NCBI RefSeq assembly: GCF_900103645.1
Contig: NZ_FNHP01000005.1
Location: forward strand, 186,001-250,000
Source of the DNA: Oryzisolibacter propanilivorax
GTDB lineage: Bacteria; Pseudomonadota; Gammaproteobacteria; Burkholderiales; Burkholderiaceae_C
Reading direction: 5' to 3'
Length of the DNA stretch: 64,000 nucleotides
The notes below the pieces were generated by a model that worked only from the letters and a program-made list of their open reading frames with translations, ran no database searches and was not told the DNA's origin. Position numbers and translations under genes: made by a program. Positions 51,804 to 61,248 of this stretch are shown one piece after another; the first letter of the stretch is position 1; each line of letters starts with the position of its first letter.

Positions 51804-52886
51804 TCACTCCGGCTTGCATCCCTTGCCTCGGGCAAGTGGCGCACCACCGGCGCTTTGCCTGCCGCTGCCGCCCACGGGCGGCGCTGCATCGTGCCGCAGC
51901 GCAGGCATTGCGCCTGCGGGACCGGGCGGCAAAACCGCCGAATTGTAGCAACCGAGCAGCACGCCTTCGCGCACCACCAGCCCCTGCCCGACCTTGATGC
52001 GGATGCGGTGTCCGCGCGTGGTGCATGCCGCCAGCTGCGACTGCAGCTCGGCCAGTTGCGCGGCGCTGGGCGTGGTGCCGTGGCAGGTTTTCAGCCAGTG
52101 ACGCAGCACGTTGGCCTGGCGCGCGTGGCTCAAGGCGCGCAGTGCATCGATGCGCGGCGGCGTGCCGACCGCAGCCAGATCGGCCTGTGCCAGCTCGCGC
52201 AGCAGTTCGTCGGCCTGCGCCGCGTGCGCCGCGCTGCGCGCCAGGGCGTCGCGGAAATGCGGGAAGGTCTCGGCCCAGGCCGGCAGCAGCCGCGCACGGA
52301 TGCGGTTGCGCGTGTAGCGCTGGTCCTGATTGGTCGGGTCCTCGACCCAGCCCTCGCCCTGCGCCTGCAGCCAGGCGCGTACCTCGGCACACGCCACGCG
52401 CAGCAGCGGCCGGTGCCAGTCCAGGCCGGCGCGCTGCCAGTGCATTGGCATGGCCGCCAGCCCGGCGACCCCGGCGCCGCGCGACAGCGCCAGCAGCACC
52501 GTCTCCGCCTGGTCTTCGGCGTGCTGCGCTATCGCTACGCTTTTTATAGCTGCAGGCCCTGTATCCACATGGGCCAGGGCCGCCAAAGACCTGTAGCGGG
52601 CTTGCCGCGCGGCATCCTCCGGGCTTTGCCCGGGAGCCGGCCGGGCATCGACGTGGCGCACCGCCAGCGGCACGCGCAGCCGGTCACACAGGGCGCGGCA
52701 GTGGCGCTCGAAATCGTCGCCCGCCGCCTGCAGGCCGTGGTGCACGTGCAGCGCCTGCACCTGGCCGGGAAAGCGCCGCGCACAGGCCAGCAGCAACGCG
52801 CTGGAGTCGGCCCCGCCGCTGAGCGCCACGGCCAGCGGCAGGCGTGGCGCGAAGGCGGCGATGGCGGCGTCGAAGGCTTGCGTCAT
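51804..52886 (-). CDS. tilS: tRNA(Ile)-lysidine synthetase
   Basis: Modifies C34 of tRNA-Ile(CAU) to lysidine so it reads AUA. It is 360 aa. The PP-loop ATPase motif AVALSGGADSSALLLA is at about 16-31, HVHHGLQ and QHAEDQAETVLLALSRGAGV follow, and WVEDPTNQDQRYTRNRIR near 210 is the substrate-binding signature. The C-terminal third, which carries extra domains in E. coli TilS (432 aa), is short here and ends in a Gly/Ala/Pro-rich tail. A copy of the dispersed repeat is translated within the catalytic domain (52539-52590), giving HVDTGPAAIKSVAIA just before QHAEDQ. The ATG at 52886 gives the family N terminus; upstream reading is antisense-like to accA. Confidence 0.93.
   Translation of the reverse strand: MTQAFDAAIAAFAPRLPLAVALSGGADSSALLLACARRFPGQVQALHVHHGLQAAGDDFERHCRALCDRLRVPLAVRHVDARPAPGQSPEDAARQARYRSLAALAHVDTGPAAIKSVAIAQHAEDQAETVLLALSRGAGVAGLAAMPMHWQRAGLDWHRPLLRVACAEVRAWLQAQGEGWVEDPTNQDQRYTRNRIRARLLPAWAETFPHFRDALARSAAHAAQADELLRELAQADLAAVGTPPRIDALRALSHARQANVLRHWLKTCHGTTPSAAQLAELQSQLAACTTRGHRIRIKVGQGLVVREGVLLGCYNSAVLPPGPAGAMPALRHDAAPPVGGSGRQSAGGAPLARGKGCKPE
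52539..52590 (+). repeat. Dispersed TAGCT-type repeat, copy 9 (inside tilS)
   Basis: GCTTTTTATAGCTGCAGGCC, CTGTATCCACATGGGCCAGG, GCCGCCAAAG. It is antisense within tilS, translated without a stop just before the conserved QHAEDQAETV block. Confidence 0.65.
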
Positions 52887-52933
52887 GCCGGCAGGCCGGG
52901 GCTGCGGCAGGCCGTGCGCCGCAGCCGGGGCGT

Positions 52934-53911
52934 TCAGCGCGCCTCGGCCTTGGTGTCGGTGAAGCGACCGTAGCTCTGCAGCCGCTCGTAGCGGCGCTCC
53001 AGCAGCTCCTTGGATTTCAGGTCGGCCAGCTGGCGCCAGGCGTCGCCCAGGGCGCGCTTGAGCAGCGTGGCCATCTGCTTGGGGTCGCGGTGCGCGCCGC
53101 CCACCGGCTCGCTGACGATCTTGTCCACCAGGCCCAGGGCCTTCAGCCGGTGCGCGGTGATGCCCATGGCCTCGGCCGCGTCCTGCGCGCGGTCGCTGGT
53201 CTTCCACAGGATGGAGGCGCAGCCCTCGGGGCTGATGACCGAGTACACCGAGTACTGCAGCATGATGACCTGGTCGGCCACCGAGATCGCCAGCGCGCCG
53301 CCCGAGCCACCCTCGCCGATCACCGTGGTGATGATCGGCACCTCCAGCTGCGCCATCTCGTAGATGTTGCGGCCGATCGCCTCGGACTGCCCGCGTTCCT
53401 CGGCGTCGATGCCTGGAAAAGCGCCGGGCGTGTCCACGAAGGTGAACACCGGCAGCTTGAATTTCTCGGCGGTCTTCATCAGGCGCAACGCCTTGCGGTA
53501 GCCCTCGGGGCGCGTCATGCCGAAGTTGCGCGCGGCGCGCTCCTTGGTGCCGCGGCCCTTCTGGTGGCCCACGATCATGCAGGCGTTGCCATTGAAACGC
53601 GCCAGCCCGCCGACGATGGACTGGTCGTCGGCGAAGTGCCGGTCGCCGTGCAGTTCGATGAAGTCGGTGAAGATCTCGCGCACGTAGTCCATGGTGTATG
53701 GACGTTCGGGATGACGGGCGATCTTCGTGATCTGCCAGGGCGACAGGTCGCTGTAGATGTCCTTGGTGAGCTGGTGACTCTTCTTGCTGAGCTGCTCGAT
53801 CTCTTCGGAGATGTCGACGGCGCTTTCGCTTTGCACGTAGCGCAGCTCGTCGATTTTGCCTTCGAGCTCCGCGATGGGCTGCTCGAAGTCCAGGAAGGTT
53901 TTCTTTGCCAA
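52934..53911 (-). CDS. accA: Acetyl-CoA carboxylase carboxyltransferase subunit alpha
   Basis: Alpha subunit of the carboxyltransferase that makes malonyl-CoA for fatty-acid synthesis. It is 325 aa (E. coli 319). Family blocks are [20 protein letters not shown] at the N terminus, [77 protein letters not shown], and [20 protein letters not shown]. The start is a TTG at 53911, chosen because a strong GAGGAG stands ten bases upstream and it begins the conserved N terminus; no ATG fits. Zinc and biotin carboxyl functions lie in AccD and AccB, which are not in the window. Confidence 0.95.
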   Translation of the reverse strand: MAKKTFLDFEQPIAELEGKIDELRYVQSESAVDISEEIEQLSKKSHQLTKDIYSDLSPWQITKIARHPERPYTMDYVREIFTDFIELHGDRHFADDQSIVGGLARFNGNACMIVGHQKGRGTKERAARNFGMTRPEGYRKALRLMKTAEKFKLPVFTFVDTPGAFPGIDAEERGQSEAIGRNIYEMAQLEVPIITTVIGEGGSGGALAISVADQVIMLQYSVYSVISPEGCASILWKTSDRAQDAAEAMGITAHRLKALGLVDKIVSEPVGGAHRDPKQMATLLKRALGDAWRQLADLKSKELLERRYERLQSYGRFTDTKAEAR

Positions 53912-54036
53912 GATGGGTTCTCCTCGTCTGGCCGTTTTCTTGAGGCCCCGGCGCGCTGCGGGAAGGGGGCAGCGGGCGCCGGGACTGTGGGCCACTTCAG
54001 TGGCCACCAGAAGCTGTACGCGGTCCAAGAGCTGTT

Positions 54037-54693
54037 TCAATAGCTGACCGGCAGGGGGTCCAGAGACCGCCAAATATACCAAGTGGCCACGCTGCACCAG
54101 GGTCGCCAGGCCTGCGCCACCTCGCGCGCGTCGCTGCGGCTGACGGGCTCGCCGGAGAAATAGTTGTGGCTGATGCCGCGGATCAGCCCCACGTCGTCCA
54201 GCGGCAGCACGTTGGGCCGCAGCAGGTGGAAGATCAGGAACATCTCCGCCGTCCAGCGACCGATGCCGCGGATCGCCACCAGCTCGGCGATGATGGCCTC
54301 GTCGTCCATGTCCTGCCAGCGCGCGGGCTCGAGCTTGCCGCCGTCGAAGTGCAGCGCCAGGTCGACCAGGTACTCCACCTTGCGCGCCGACAGGCCGGCC
54401 GCGCGCATGTCGTCCACGCGCAGGCGCAGCACCTCGGCCGGCGTCATGCTGGCGGGCAGCGCGGCAAAGCGGTCCCAGACGCTTTGCGCGGCCTTCACCG
54501 AGATCTGCTGGCCGACCACGCTGCGCGCCAGCGTCACGAAGGCGTCGCCGCGCGAGCTGAGCATGGCGTCGCCGTACTGCGGGATCAGCCGCTTCATCAC
54601 CCGGTCCTTGCGCGCCAGGTGGCGGCAGGCCTCATGCCAATAGCCGGGCTGGCCGGGCAGCAGCGCCGGCGCTTCTTTTTTGATAGCTGCCAC
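54037..54693 (-). CDS. DNA-3-methyladenine glycosylase (HhH-GPD family)
   Basis: 218-aa base-excision repair glycosylase related to AlkA/MAG. The helix-hairpin-helix region has [18 protein letters not shown] (about 144-161), and the catalytic Asp is in [16 protein letters not shown] (near 174). [20 protein letters not shown] is a typical first block. It removes alkylated purines from DNA. The start is a GTG at 54693; the codons for MAAIKK come from a dispersed repeat that overlaps the gene start. [10 protein letters not shown], 32 codons in, is the alternative if the repeat-derived start is not used. It lies in the cysS-accA-tilS-lysC string of co-directional genes. Confidence 0.88.
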   Translation of the reverse strand: MAAIKKEAPALLPGQPGYWHEACRHLARKDRVMKRLIPQYGDAMLSSRGDAFVTLARSVVGQQISVKAAQSVWDRFAALPASMTPAEVLRLRVDDMRAAGLSARKVEYLVDLALHFDGGKLEPARWQDMDDEAIIAELVAIRGIGRWTAEMFLIFHLLRPNVLPLDDVGLIRGISHNYFSGEPVSRSDAREVAQAWRPWCSVATWYIWRSLDPLPVSY

Positions 54694-54733
54694 CGCTTAT
54701 TCCACCAGGGCCAGCGGCCGATTTGACTGCAAA
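54674..54733 (+). repeat. Dispersed TAGCT-type repeat, copy 10 (start of glycosylase gene)
   Basis: CTTTTTTGATAGCTGCCACC, a GCTTATTCCACCAGG core, then CCAGCGGCCGATTTGACTG. It overlaps the 5' end of the minus-strand glycosylase gene and supplies its GTG start and first codons. Confidence 0.7.
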
Positions 54734-54741
54734 CACCGCAT

Positions 54742-56124
54742 TTACTGCGCTGCCTCCCAGGTAGTGCCTGCGGCGGAGTCCTTCAGCACGATGCCGCGCG
54801 CCGCCAGCTCGGCGCGGATACGGTCGGCCTCGGCGAAGTCCTTTGCTGCCTTGGCGGCGGCGCGGGCGGCGATGCGCTCCTGGATCGCCGCCTCATCCAG
54901 TTCGGCGCCGGCCTGCAGGAAGGCCTGCGGGTCGGCCTGCAGCAGCCCCAGCTGGCCGCCCAGGGCTTTCAGCAGACCCGCCAGGGCGCCCGAGCGGCCG
55001 CGGTTGACCTCGCCGGCCACCTCGAACAGCACGGCCACGGCCTCGGGCGTGCCGAAATCCTCGTCCATCGCCGCCTTGAAGCGCGCGGCGTGGGGATCGG
55101 ACCAGTCGATCTGCTGCACGGGCGCCGGCGCCACCAGGCTCAGCGCGGTGTACAGCCGGCGCAGCGCGGCGCGGGCGTCGTCCAGGTGCACGTCGCTGTA
55201 GTTCAGCGGGCTGCGGTAGTGGCTGCGCACGACGAAGAAGCGCACCACCTCGGCGTCGTAGCGCTTGAGCACGTCACGGATGGTGAAGAAGTTGCCCAGC
55301 GACTTGGACATCTTCTCGTTGTCCACGTTGATGAAGCCGTTGTGCATCCACACCTGCGCGAACGGCTGGCCGGTGGCGCCCTCGCTCTGGGCGATCTCAT
55401 TCTCGTGGTGCGGAAAGGCCAGGTCGGCACCGCCGCCGTGGATGTCGAAACTCTCGCCCAGCAGCTCGCAGCCCATGGCCGAGCACTCGATGTGCCAGCC
55501 CGGACGGCCCGTGCCCCAGGGGCTGGCCCATTTCACTTCGTCGGGCTCGGCGGGCTTGGCGCTCTTCCACAGCACGAAGTCCAGTGGGTCGTGCTTGCCA
55601 TCCTGCACCGCCACGCGCTCGCCGGCGTTCAATTCGTCCAGCGACTTGCCCGACAGCCGGCCGTAGCCGGGAAACTTGCGCACGGCGAAGTTCACGTCGC
55701 CGCTGCCTGCCGCTTGGTAGGCCAGCCCGCGCTCTTGCAGCCGGGCGATCATGGCCTGCATCTGCGGCACGTATTCGGTGGCGCGCGGCTCGTGCGTCGG
55801 GCGCTCGATGCCCAAGGCACCGGCGTCCTGGTGCAGCGCGGCGACCATGCGGTCCGTCAGTTGGCGCACGCTCTCGCCGCCCTCGACGGCGCGGCGGATG
55901 ATCTTGTCGTCGATATCGGTGATGTTGCGCACATAGGTCACGGCGTAGCCACTGGCGCGCAGCCAGCGCTGCACCACGTCGAAGGCGATCATCGAGCGCG
56001 CGTGGCCCAGGTGGCACAGGTCGTACACGGTCATGCCGCAGACGTACATGCGCACGTGGCCGGGCTGCAGGGGCGAAAAGTCCACGAGCGCACGCGACAG
56101 CGTGTTGTAGATACGCAAGCTCAT
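54742..56124 (-). CDS. cysS: Cysteinyl-tRNA synthetase
   Basis: Charges tRNA-Cys. It is 460 aa (E. coli 461). Zinc ligands are C in [10 protein letters not shown] in WHIECSAMG, and H/E in AFPHHENE; the HIGH motif is [10 protein letters not shown] and KMSKS is in [10 protein letters not shown]. The anticodon-binding C-terminal helical domain reads [20 protein letters not shown] and [15 protein letters not shown]. The start at 56124 ([20 protein letters not shown]) matches the family; the frame continues upstream without family similarity. It is divergent from the TPR gene and heads the cysS - glycosylase - accA - tilS - lysC series. Confidence 0.97.
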   Translation of the reverse strand: MSLRIYNTLSRALVDFSPLQPGHVRMYVCGMTVYDLCHLGHARSMIAFDVVQRWLRASGYAVTYVRNITDIDDKIIRRAVEGGESVRQLTDRMVAALHQDAGALGIERPTHEPRATEYVPQMQAMIARLQERGLAYQAAGSGDVNFAVRKFPGYGRLSGKSLDELNAGERVAVQDGKHDPLDFVLWKSAKPAEPDEVKWASPWGTGRPGWHIECSAMGCELLGESFDIHGGGADLAFPHHENEIAQSEGATGQPFAQVWMHNGFINVDNEKMSKSLGNFFTIRDVLKRYDAEVVRFFVVRSHYRSPLNYSDVHLDDARAALRRLYTALSLVAPAPVQQIDWSDPHAARFKAAMDEDFGTPEAVAVLFEVAGEVNRGRSGALAGLLKALGGQLGLLQADPQAFLQAGAELDEAAIQERIAARAAAKAAKDFAEADRIRAELAARGIVLKDSAAGTTWEAAQ

Positions 56125-56314
56125 GCGGAAAAAGGGAAAGGGAAAGGGAAGGCAGGAAGGTCGAATGGCCTGGCGGGCGGGGCCGGCAAGGGGTGGGCGG
56201 GTGCGGCCGCCGGGGCCGGCGGGCGGGGGCCCCTCGCTACAATCGCCGGCAGTATAAGCCTGCCCCCGCAGCCCGCGGCGCGCCGGTTTTCCTTTTGCCC
56301 GTGACTGGACCTGC

Positions 56315-56875
56315 ATGACGTCTGCCCGCCGCCCCGCCCTGCTTTCCCTCGTCCGGCCGGCCCTGGCGGCGCTGCTGCTGGCCGCCGCCGGCACGCACGC
56401 CCAGCAAGCCGCGCCCACCACGTACAACGACGTGCAACAGCTGCTTTCGGCCGGCAAGCACGCGCAGGCGCTGACGCAGCTGGACGCGCGGCTTGAGCAG
56501 AACGGGCGCGACCCGCAGCTGCGCTTCCTGCGCGCCGTGGCGCTGACCCAGCTGGGCCGCCAGGACGAGGCCATCGCCGCTCTGGTCGACCTGACCGAGA
56601 CCTACCCCGAGCTGCCCGAGCCCTACAACAACCTGGCGGTGCTGTACGCCGCCCGCAATGAGCTGGGCAAGGCGCGCGACGCGCTGGAGATGGCTGTGCG
56701 CGCCCGCCCCGACTACGCCGTGGCGCACGAGAACCTGGGCGACATCTACCTGCGGCTGGCGCTGCAGAGCTACCAGCGCGCCGGCCAGCTGGCCCCGGCC
56801 ATGGCCAAGAGTGTGGCGCCGCGCGTGGACGCGCTGCGCGGCCTGCTCGACGCGCAGCCGGCGGCGGCGCGCTGA
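56315..56875 (+). CDS. Exported tetratricopeptide-repeat protein
   Basis: 186-aa protein with a signal peptide ([19 protein letters not shown], cut before QQAAPT) and three to four TPR units: [60 protein letters not shown], and [20 protein letters not shown]. It is probably a periplasmic or outer-membrane-associated scaffold. In related genomes a gene of this type precedes the two peptidylprolyl isomerase genes, as here (68 bases before ppiA), suggesting a shared envelope-folding role. Partner unknown. Confidence 0.82.
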   Translation: MTSARRPALLSLVRPALAALLLAAAGTHAQQAAPTTYNDVQQLLSAGKHAQALTQLDARLEQNGRDPQLRFLRAVALTQLGRQDEAIAALVDLTETYPELPEPYNNLAVLYAARNELGKARDALEMAVRARPDYAVAHENLGDIYLRLALQSYQRAGQLAPAMAKSVAPRVDALRGLLDAQPAAAR

Positions 56876-56942
56876 TCCTTCCCTTCGCCTGCGCCGCCGC
56901 GCCGCGCCGCGCGGACCCTCTTCTTTCCCGGAGCCTCTTTCC

Positions 56943-57539
56943 ATGTTCCTGAACATCCGACGCAACCTGCTGCTGGCCGGCGCCAGCCTGGCGCTGAGCG
57001 CCAGCGTTCTCGCCGCATCGCCCGCAGCCGCCGATGCCGCCCCCCAGGTGCGCCTGGCCACCTCGATGGGCGACATCGTGGTGCAGCTGGACCCGGCGCG
57101 CGCGCCGAAAACCGTGGAGAACTTCCTCACCTATGTGAAGGATGGCCACTACGACGGCACGGTGTTCCACCGCGTGATCGACGGCTTCATGATCCAGGGC
57201 GGCGGTTTCACCCCCGAGATGCAGCAAAAGCCCACCCGCGCGCCGATCGCGCTGGAGGCCGCCAACGGCCTGAAGAACGACAAATACACGATCGCCATGG
57301 CGCGCACCGGCAACCCGAACTCGGCCACGTCGCAGTTCTTCATCAACGTGGCCGACAACGCCATGCTGAACGCGCCCAACCCCGACGGCCATGGCTATGC
57401 CGTGTTCGGCAAGGTGGTCGAGGGCCAGGCGGTGGTGGACAAGATCAAGAACGTGGCCACCGGCAACCGCGGCGGCCACCAGAACGTGCCGCAGACGCCA
57501 GTGCTCATCCAGTCGGCCAAGGTGGTCGCGCCCAAGTAA
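56943..57539 (+). CDS. ppiA: Periplasmic peptidylprolyl isomerase (cyclophilin type)
   Basis: 198-aa cyclophilin with a signal peptide ([20 protein letters not shown]) for the periplasm. The catalytic domain has [40 protein letters not shown] with the active-site Arg, [20 protein letters not shown], and [18 protein letters not shown]. It accelerates cis-trans isomerisation of X-Pro bonds. It resembles the neighbouring cytoplasmic PpiB closely enough to suggest tandem duplication followed by gain of a signal sequence. GGAG lies about ten bases before the ATG. Confidence 0.94.
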   Translation: MFLNIRRNLLLAGASLALSASVLAASPAAADAAPQVRLATSMGDIVVQLDPARAPKTVENFLTYVKDGHYDGTVFHRVIDGFMIQGGGFTPEMQQKPTRAPIALEAANGLKNDKYTIAMARTGNPNSATSQFFINVADNAMLNAPNPDGHGYAVFGKVVEGQAVVDKIKNVATGNRGGHQNVPQTPVLIQSAKVVAPK

Positions 57540-57594
57540 ACGACGGCGCCCCGCGCGCCTTCACCTTCCTCCCAACCCGAAAGGACCCTTTGCC

Positions 57595-58137
57595 ATGAGC
57601 GATACCCGCAACCCGGAAGTCGAGCTGCACGTCACCATCACCGAGGGCGACACCGTCAGCCACGGCGTCATCACCCTGGAGCTGGACGCCCAGCGCGCGC
57701 CCAAGAGCACGCAGAACTTCATGAACTACGTGAACCAGGGCTTCTACGACGGCACGATCTTCCACCGCGTGATCAAGGGTTTCATGATCCAGGGTGGCGG
57801 CTTCACGCCCGACATGAAGCAAAAGACCACCGAGGCGCCGATCGAGAACGAGGCCCAGAACGGACTGCCCAACGCCAAGTACACCGTGGCCATGGCGCGC
57901 ACCGGCGACCCGCACAGCGCCACCGCGCAGTTCTTCATCAACACCGTGGACAACACCTTCCTGAACCATACCTCGCCCACGCCGCAGGGCTGGGGCTATG
58001 CGGTGTTCGGCCGCGTGACCAAGGGCGAGGACGTCGTGGACGCCATCAAGAAGGTGCGCACCACGCGCAAGGGCTACCACGACGACGTGCCGTTCGATTC
58101 GGTGGTCATCGACAAGGCCGTGGCCGTCCAGGGCTGA
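57595..58137 (+). CDS. ppiB: Cytoplasmic peptidylprolyl isomerase (cyclophilin type)
   Basis: 180-aa cyclophilin without a signal peptide. [60 protein letters not shown] and [20 protein letters not shown] match the family, and the catalytic Arg in FHRVI is present. An acidic lead ([20 protein letters not shown]) of about 20 residues precedes the first strand. It is second of a tandem pair with ppiA (55-base gap with GAAAGGA) and precedes lpxH by 20 bases, so the four genes probably share a transcript. Confidence 0.95.
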   Translation: MSDTRNPEVELHVTITEGDTVSHGVITLELDAQRAPKSTQNFMNYVNQGFYDGTIFHRVIKGFMIQGGGFTPDMKQKTTEAPIENEAQNGLPNAKYTVAMARTGDPHSATAQFFINTVDNTFLNHTSPTPQGWGYAVFGRVTKGEDVVDAIKKVRTTRKGYHDDVPFDSVVIDKAVAVQG

Positions 58138-58157
58138 TCGCCTTTATCCCCACGCGC

Positions 58158-58940
58158 ATGTCCACCGCCGCCCCGCCCATGGCCGAGCTGCACGCCCCGC
58201 CCGGCTGGCGCGCGGTGGACTGCCTGTCCGACCTACACCTGGAGCCGGGCAAGCCCGCCACCCTCGAGCGGCTGTTGGCTCATCTGCACGCCACATCGGC
58301 GGACGCGGTGTTCCTGTTGGGCGACCTGTTCGAGGTCTGGGTCGGCGACGACGCGCTGGACGAGCCCGGCAGCTTCGAGGCCGACTGCGCCGAGCGGCTG
58401 CGCGCCGCCGCCGCGCTGCGGCCCACCTACTGCATGCACGGCAACCGCGACTTTCTGCTGGGCGAGGGCTTCGCCCGGCGCACCGGCATCGCGCTGCTGG
58501 CCGACCCGACGGTGCTGCAGCTGGGTGACCGGCGCTGGCTGCTGACGCACGGCGACGCGCTGTGCCTGGACGACGTCGACTACCAGCGCTTTCGCGCCCA
58601 GGCGCGCGACCCGGCCTGGCAGGCGCGGCTGCTGGCTCGCCCGTTGGCTGAGCGCCGCGCCACCGGCCGCGCCGCACGCGAGCACAGCGAATCGCGCAAG
58701 CAGGGCGGCACGGCCGTCTATGCCGACGTGGATGCGCAGGCGGTGCAGGACTGGCTGCACGCCGCGCGCGCCGACGCGCTGGTGCATGGCCACACCCATC
58801 TGCCGGGCGACCACCGCCTGCCAAGCGGCGCCATGCGCCACGTGCTGACCGACTGGGACCTGGGCGCCACCCCGCCGCGCGCCGGCGTGCTGCGCCTGCA
58901 TGCCGGCGGCGGCTGCGAGCGCCTGGCGCCGGCTGGCTGA
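58158..58940 (+). CDS. lpxH: UDP-2,3-diacylglucosamine diphosphatase LpxH
   Basis: Peripheral membrane hydrolase that makes lipid X (Raetz pathway, step four). It is 260 aa. Calcineurin-like metal motifs: DCLSDLHLEPGKP (D and H), FLLGDLFEVWVGDD, CMHGNRDFLLGEGF, LLTHGDALCLDDVDYQRFRA (an LpxH-specific block), and LVHGHTHLPGDH. It is consistent with the lipid A genes lpxK and kdsB elsewhere in the window. mtfA follows after four bases. Confidence 0.95.
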   Translation: MSTAAPPMAELHAPPGWRAVDCLSDLHLEPGKPATLERLLAHLHATSADAVFLLGDLFEVWVGDDALDEPGSFEADCAERLRAAAALRPTYCMHGNRDFLLGEGFARRTGIALLADPTVLQLGDRRWLLTHGDALCLDDVDYQRFRAQARDPAWQARLLARPLAERRATGRAAREHSESRKQGGTAVYADVDAQAVQDWLHAARADALVHGHTHLPGDHRLPSGAMRHVLTDWDLGATPPRAGVLRLHAGGGCERLAPAG

Positions 58941-58944
58941 CGGC

Positions 58945-59784
58945 ATGGGCTGGCTGGGACGGCTGTCGCAGGGCCTGCGCCGCAGGCTCGCGCCGGTGCC
59001 CGAGATCCCGGCCGCGCTGTGGCTGCAGACCATGCGCCGCTACCCGTTCATCGCCGTCCTGAGCCTGGAGGAACAGGCCCGGCTGCGCGCCTTGAGCGCG
59101 CAGTTCCTGCGCGCCAAGCAGTTCACCGGCGCGCACGGCCTGAAAGTCACCGACGCCATGGCGCTGGCGATTGCCGCACAGGCCTGCCTGCCCCTGCTGC
59201 ACTGGGGCGCGCCGCGCCAGGCGCTGGCCTGGTACGACGACTTCGTGACCATCGTGCTGCACCCGGCCGAGGCCGTGGCGCGGCGCAGCGCCGTGGACGA
59301 GGCCGGCGTGGTGCACCAGTACGACGAGGTGCTGCTGGGCGAGGCCATGCAGGGCGGCCCGGTGATGCTCAGCTGGCCGGCGGTGGATGCCGCCAGCGGC
59401 GCCGGCCGCGAGCACGCCGCCAGCGTGGTGATCCACGAATTCGTGCACAAGATCGACATGTGCGGCGGAGAGGCCGACGGCTGCCCGCCGCTGCCCCCCG
59501 GCTTTATGGGGAGCACCAGCGCCCGTGAGGCGCGCGCGGTCTGGCGCGCAGCCTGGCAGCCGGCGTACGAGCAGTTCCGCGAGCAGATCATCATGGCTGA
59601 GCGCTTCGGCGGCGCCTGGCCCTGGCTGGACGCCTACGGCGCCACGGCGCCGGCCGAGTTCTTCGCCGTGGCCTGCGAGGCGTACTTCGTGCACCGCGCG
59701 CGCTTCCGTGAAGAATTCCCGACTCTGGCGCCGGTGCTGGACGCGTTCTTCCACCCGGCCGGCGCGATCACCCGGGCGCCTTGA
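58945..59784 (+). CDS. mtfA: Zinc-dependent peptidase MtfA family
   Basis: 279-aa M90-type peptidase. In E. coli MtfA binds Mlc and influences the glucose PTS. The zinc motif is VVIHEFVHKIDMCGGEADG (HExxH with downstream acidic ligands); APAEFFAVACEAYFVHRARF holds the second Glu block. The N-terminal ALWLQTMRRYPFIAVLSLEE is typical. It begins four bases after lpxH. Its 3' end overlaps the convergent DUF3014 gene by 17 bases. Whether it has a regulatory partner here is unknown. Confidence 0.92.
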   Translation: MGWLGRLSQGLRRRLAPVPEIPAALWLQTMRRYPFIAVLSLEEQARLRALSAQFLRAKQFTGAHGLKVTDAMALAIAAQACLPLLHWGAPRQALAWYDDFVTIVLHPAEAVARRSAVDEAGVVHQYDEVLLGEAMQGGPVMLSWPAVDAASGAGREHAASVVIHEFVHKIDMCGGEADGCPPLPPGFMGSTSAREARAVWRAAWQPAYEQFREQIIMAERFGGAWPWLDAYGATAPAEFFAVACEAYFVHRARFREEFPTLAPVLDAFFHPAGAITRAP

Positions 59785-60673
59785 CGCCGGTGGCCACACG
59801 CTGGCGCACCTGGCGCAGCACGGCCTTCAGCCGCCGGGCGTTGTCCGGGCCCATGCGCAGCAGCAGCTTCTGGCCACTGCTCAAGGCCTGCAGCTGCGGG
59901 TCGGCGAACTCGTAGCGCACCCAGGGCTGCAGGGAAGGCACCTCGCCCTCCACCGGCGTCAGTTGCACCGCCAGCGGGCCGGCGGGCTCGGGCGTGGCCA
60001 GCAGGTGGTCCAGCACCTGCACCAGGCGGTCGTTGAAGTAGCCGTTGGGATAGCCCAGCTCGACGTATTCCGCCTGGAACAGCGGATACAGCCGCGCGTA
60101 CAGCCGCACCGCCGCGTCCACCGGCACGCCTTCGGCGAAGGCGACAAAGGCACGGTAGCGGCCGGCGTTGTCGGCGGCGATGGTCTGGGTGTGCGCGTCG
60201 GCCGGCCCGTCCACGGTGAAGCGCCCGGGTGTGGGCTGCACCGGCCACAGCCGCGCGGAGGCCTGCGGCCGCGCCAGGTTGTCCACGGTGGCCACCGCGC
60301 GGCGCGCGAAGCCGTCCAGCTGCAGGAAGGTCGCCACCTGCCGCGCGCCCAGCAGTTGCGCCAGCCCGGCCTGCAGCTGCTGGTCCGCGTCGCCGGGTGC
60401 CGCCGGAGCCTCCTGCTCGGCCAGCGGCTCGATCGGGTGGTGCAGCGGCGGTTCGGGCACGGCGGGTGGCGCCGCCACGTCGGCGGCCGGCGTGCTGGCC
60501 ACGGCCGGGGGCGGCGCCATGTGGGCCGGGCGCCACCAGAACCACCAGCCGGCGACACCCGCTGCCACCAGCGCCAGCGCGGCCAGCCAGCCGAACGCGG
60601 CCGAAGACGAGGCGCGCGGCGGCGCGAAGCGGTCACCTTGCGGGGCGGGGCGGGGCATGGTCGGTCCTTTCAT
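59768..60673 (-). CDS. DUF3014 domain protein
   Basis: 301-aa protein with one N-terminal membrane helix (FGWLAALALVAAGVAGWWFW, about 27-46), a Pro/Ala-rich linker, and a DUF3014 domain. Domain signatures are VATFLQLDGFARRAVATVDN, GRYRAFVAFAEGVPVDAAVR, YARLYPLFQAEYVELGYPNG, and YEFADPQLQALSSGQKLLLR. The bulk should be periplasmic. Function unknown. Its stop lies within the last codons of mtfA on the opposite strand. MPRPAPQGDRF, five codons in, is the alternative start. Confidence 0.85.
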   Translation of the reverse strand: MKGPTMPRPAPQGDRFAPPRASSSAAFGWLAALALVAAGVAGWWFWWRPAHMAPPPAVASTPAADVAAPPAVPEPPLHHPIEPLAEQEAPAAPGDADQQLQAGLAQLLGARQVATFLQLDGFARRAVATVDNLARPQASARLWPVQPTPGRFTVDGPADAHTQTIAADNAGRYRAFVAFAEGVPVDAAVRLYARLYPLFQAEYVELGYPNGYFNDRLVQVLDHLLATPEPAGPLAVQLTPVEGEVPSLQPWVRYEFADPQLQALSSGQKLLLRMGPDNARRLKAVLRQVRQRVATGVKAPG

Positions 60674-60752
60674 GGCGGCAGACAGAAGGCGCGGCCGCGG
60701 CGCGCGCCACCGTCAGTGCGACAAGGAAACGCCGCCGACGTTCCATCCACTA

Positions 60753-60811
60753 CATCTTTAATAGCTGCACGCCCTGTATCCATGAGGGCTAGAGGCCGAT
60801 TTGAGCTGAAA
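60753..60811 (+). repeat. Dispersed TAGCT-type repeat, copy 11
   Basis: ATCTTTAATAGCTGCACGCC, CTGTATCCATGAGGGCTAGA, GGCCGATTTGAGCTG. Intergenic, 14 bases beyond the arfB stop; close to consensus. Confidence 0.7.
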
Positions 60812-60825
60812 ACCGGCCAGGGCGC

Positions 60826-61248
60826 TCAAAAACTGCCCGGCCCGGGCCGCCCGCGCTGCGCCTTGACCTCTGCACGCCGGCTCTTGGCCTGCAGCCGGCG
60901 CTGCCTGGAGGCCAGCGTCGGCCGGGTGGCGCGGCGCACGCGCGGGGCGGTGGCCACGCTGTCCACCAGCGCCTGCAGGCGCTGCAGCGCGTCCTGGCGG
61001 TTCGCCTCCTGGGTGCGGTACTGCTGCGCCTTGAGCACCAGCACGCCGTCCCGGGTGATGCGCCCGTCGCGCAGTGCCAGCAGGCGCTCCTTCACGTCGG
61101 GCGGCAGCGACGAGGCCGCGATGCCAAAGCGCAGGTGCACGGCGCTGGCGACCTTGTTCACGTTCTGCCCGCCGGCTCCTTGCGCGCGCACCGCGCTGCA
61201 CTCGACCTCGCCCGGATCGACCAGCACCGAGCGGGCGCCGGCCGTCAT
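60826..61248 (-). CDS. arfB: Alternative ribosome-rescue factor ArfB (YaeJ)
   Basis: 140-aa peptidyl-tRNA hydrolase that releases stalled ribosomes. The catalytic GGQ (residues 26-28) is in VRAQGAGGQNVNKVASAVHL, and KAQQYRTQEANRQDALQRL follows. The tail is rich in Lys and Arg (RATRPTLASRQRRLQAKSRR, EVKAQR), needed to occupy the empty mRNA channel. Its ATG overlaps the stop of the alpha/beta hydrolase gene (ATGA), indicating translational coupling. Confidence 0.95.
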   Translation of the reverse strand: MTAGARSVLVDPGEVECSAVRAQGAGGQNVNKVASAVHLRFGIAASSLPPDVKERLLALRDGRITRDGVLVLKAQQYRTQEANRQDALQRLQALVDSVATAPRVRRATRPTLASRQRRLQAKSRRAEVKAQRGRPGPGSF

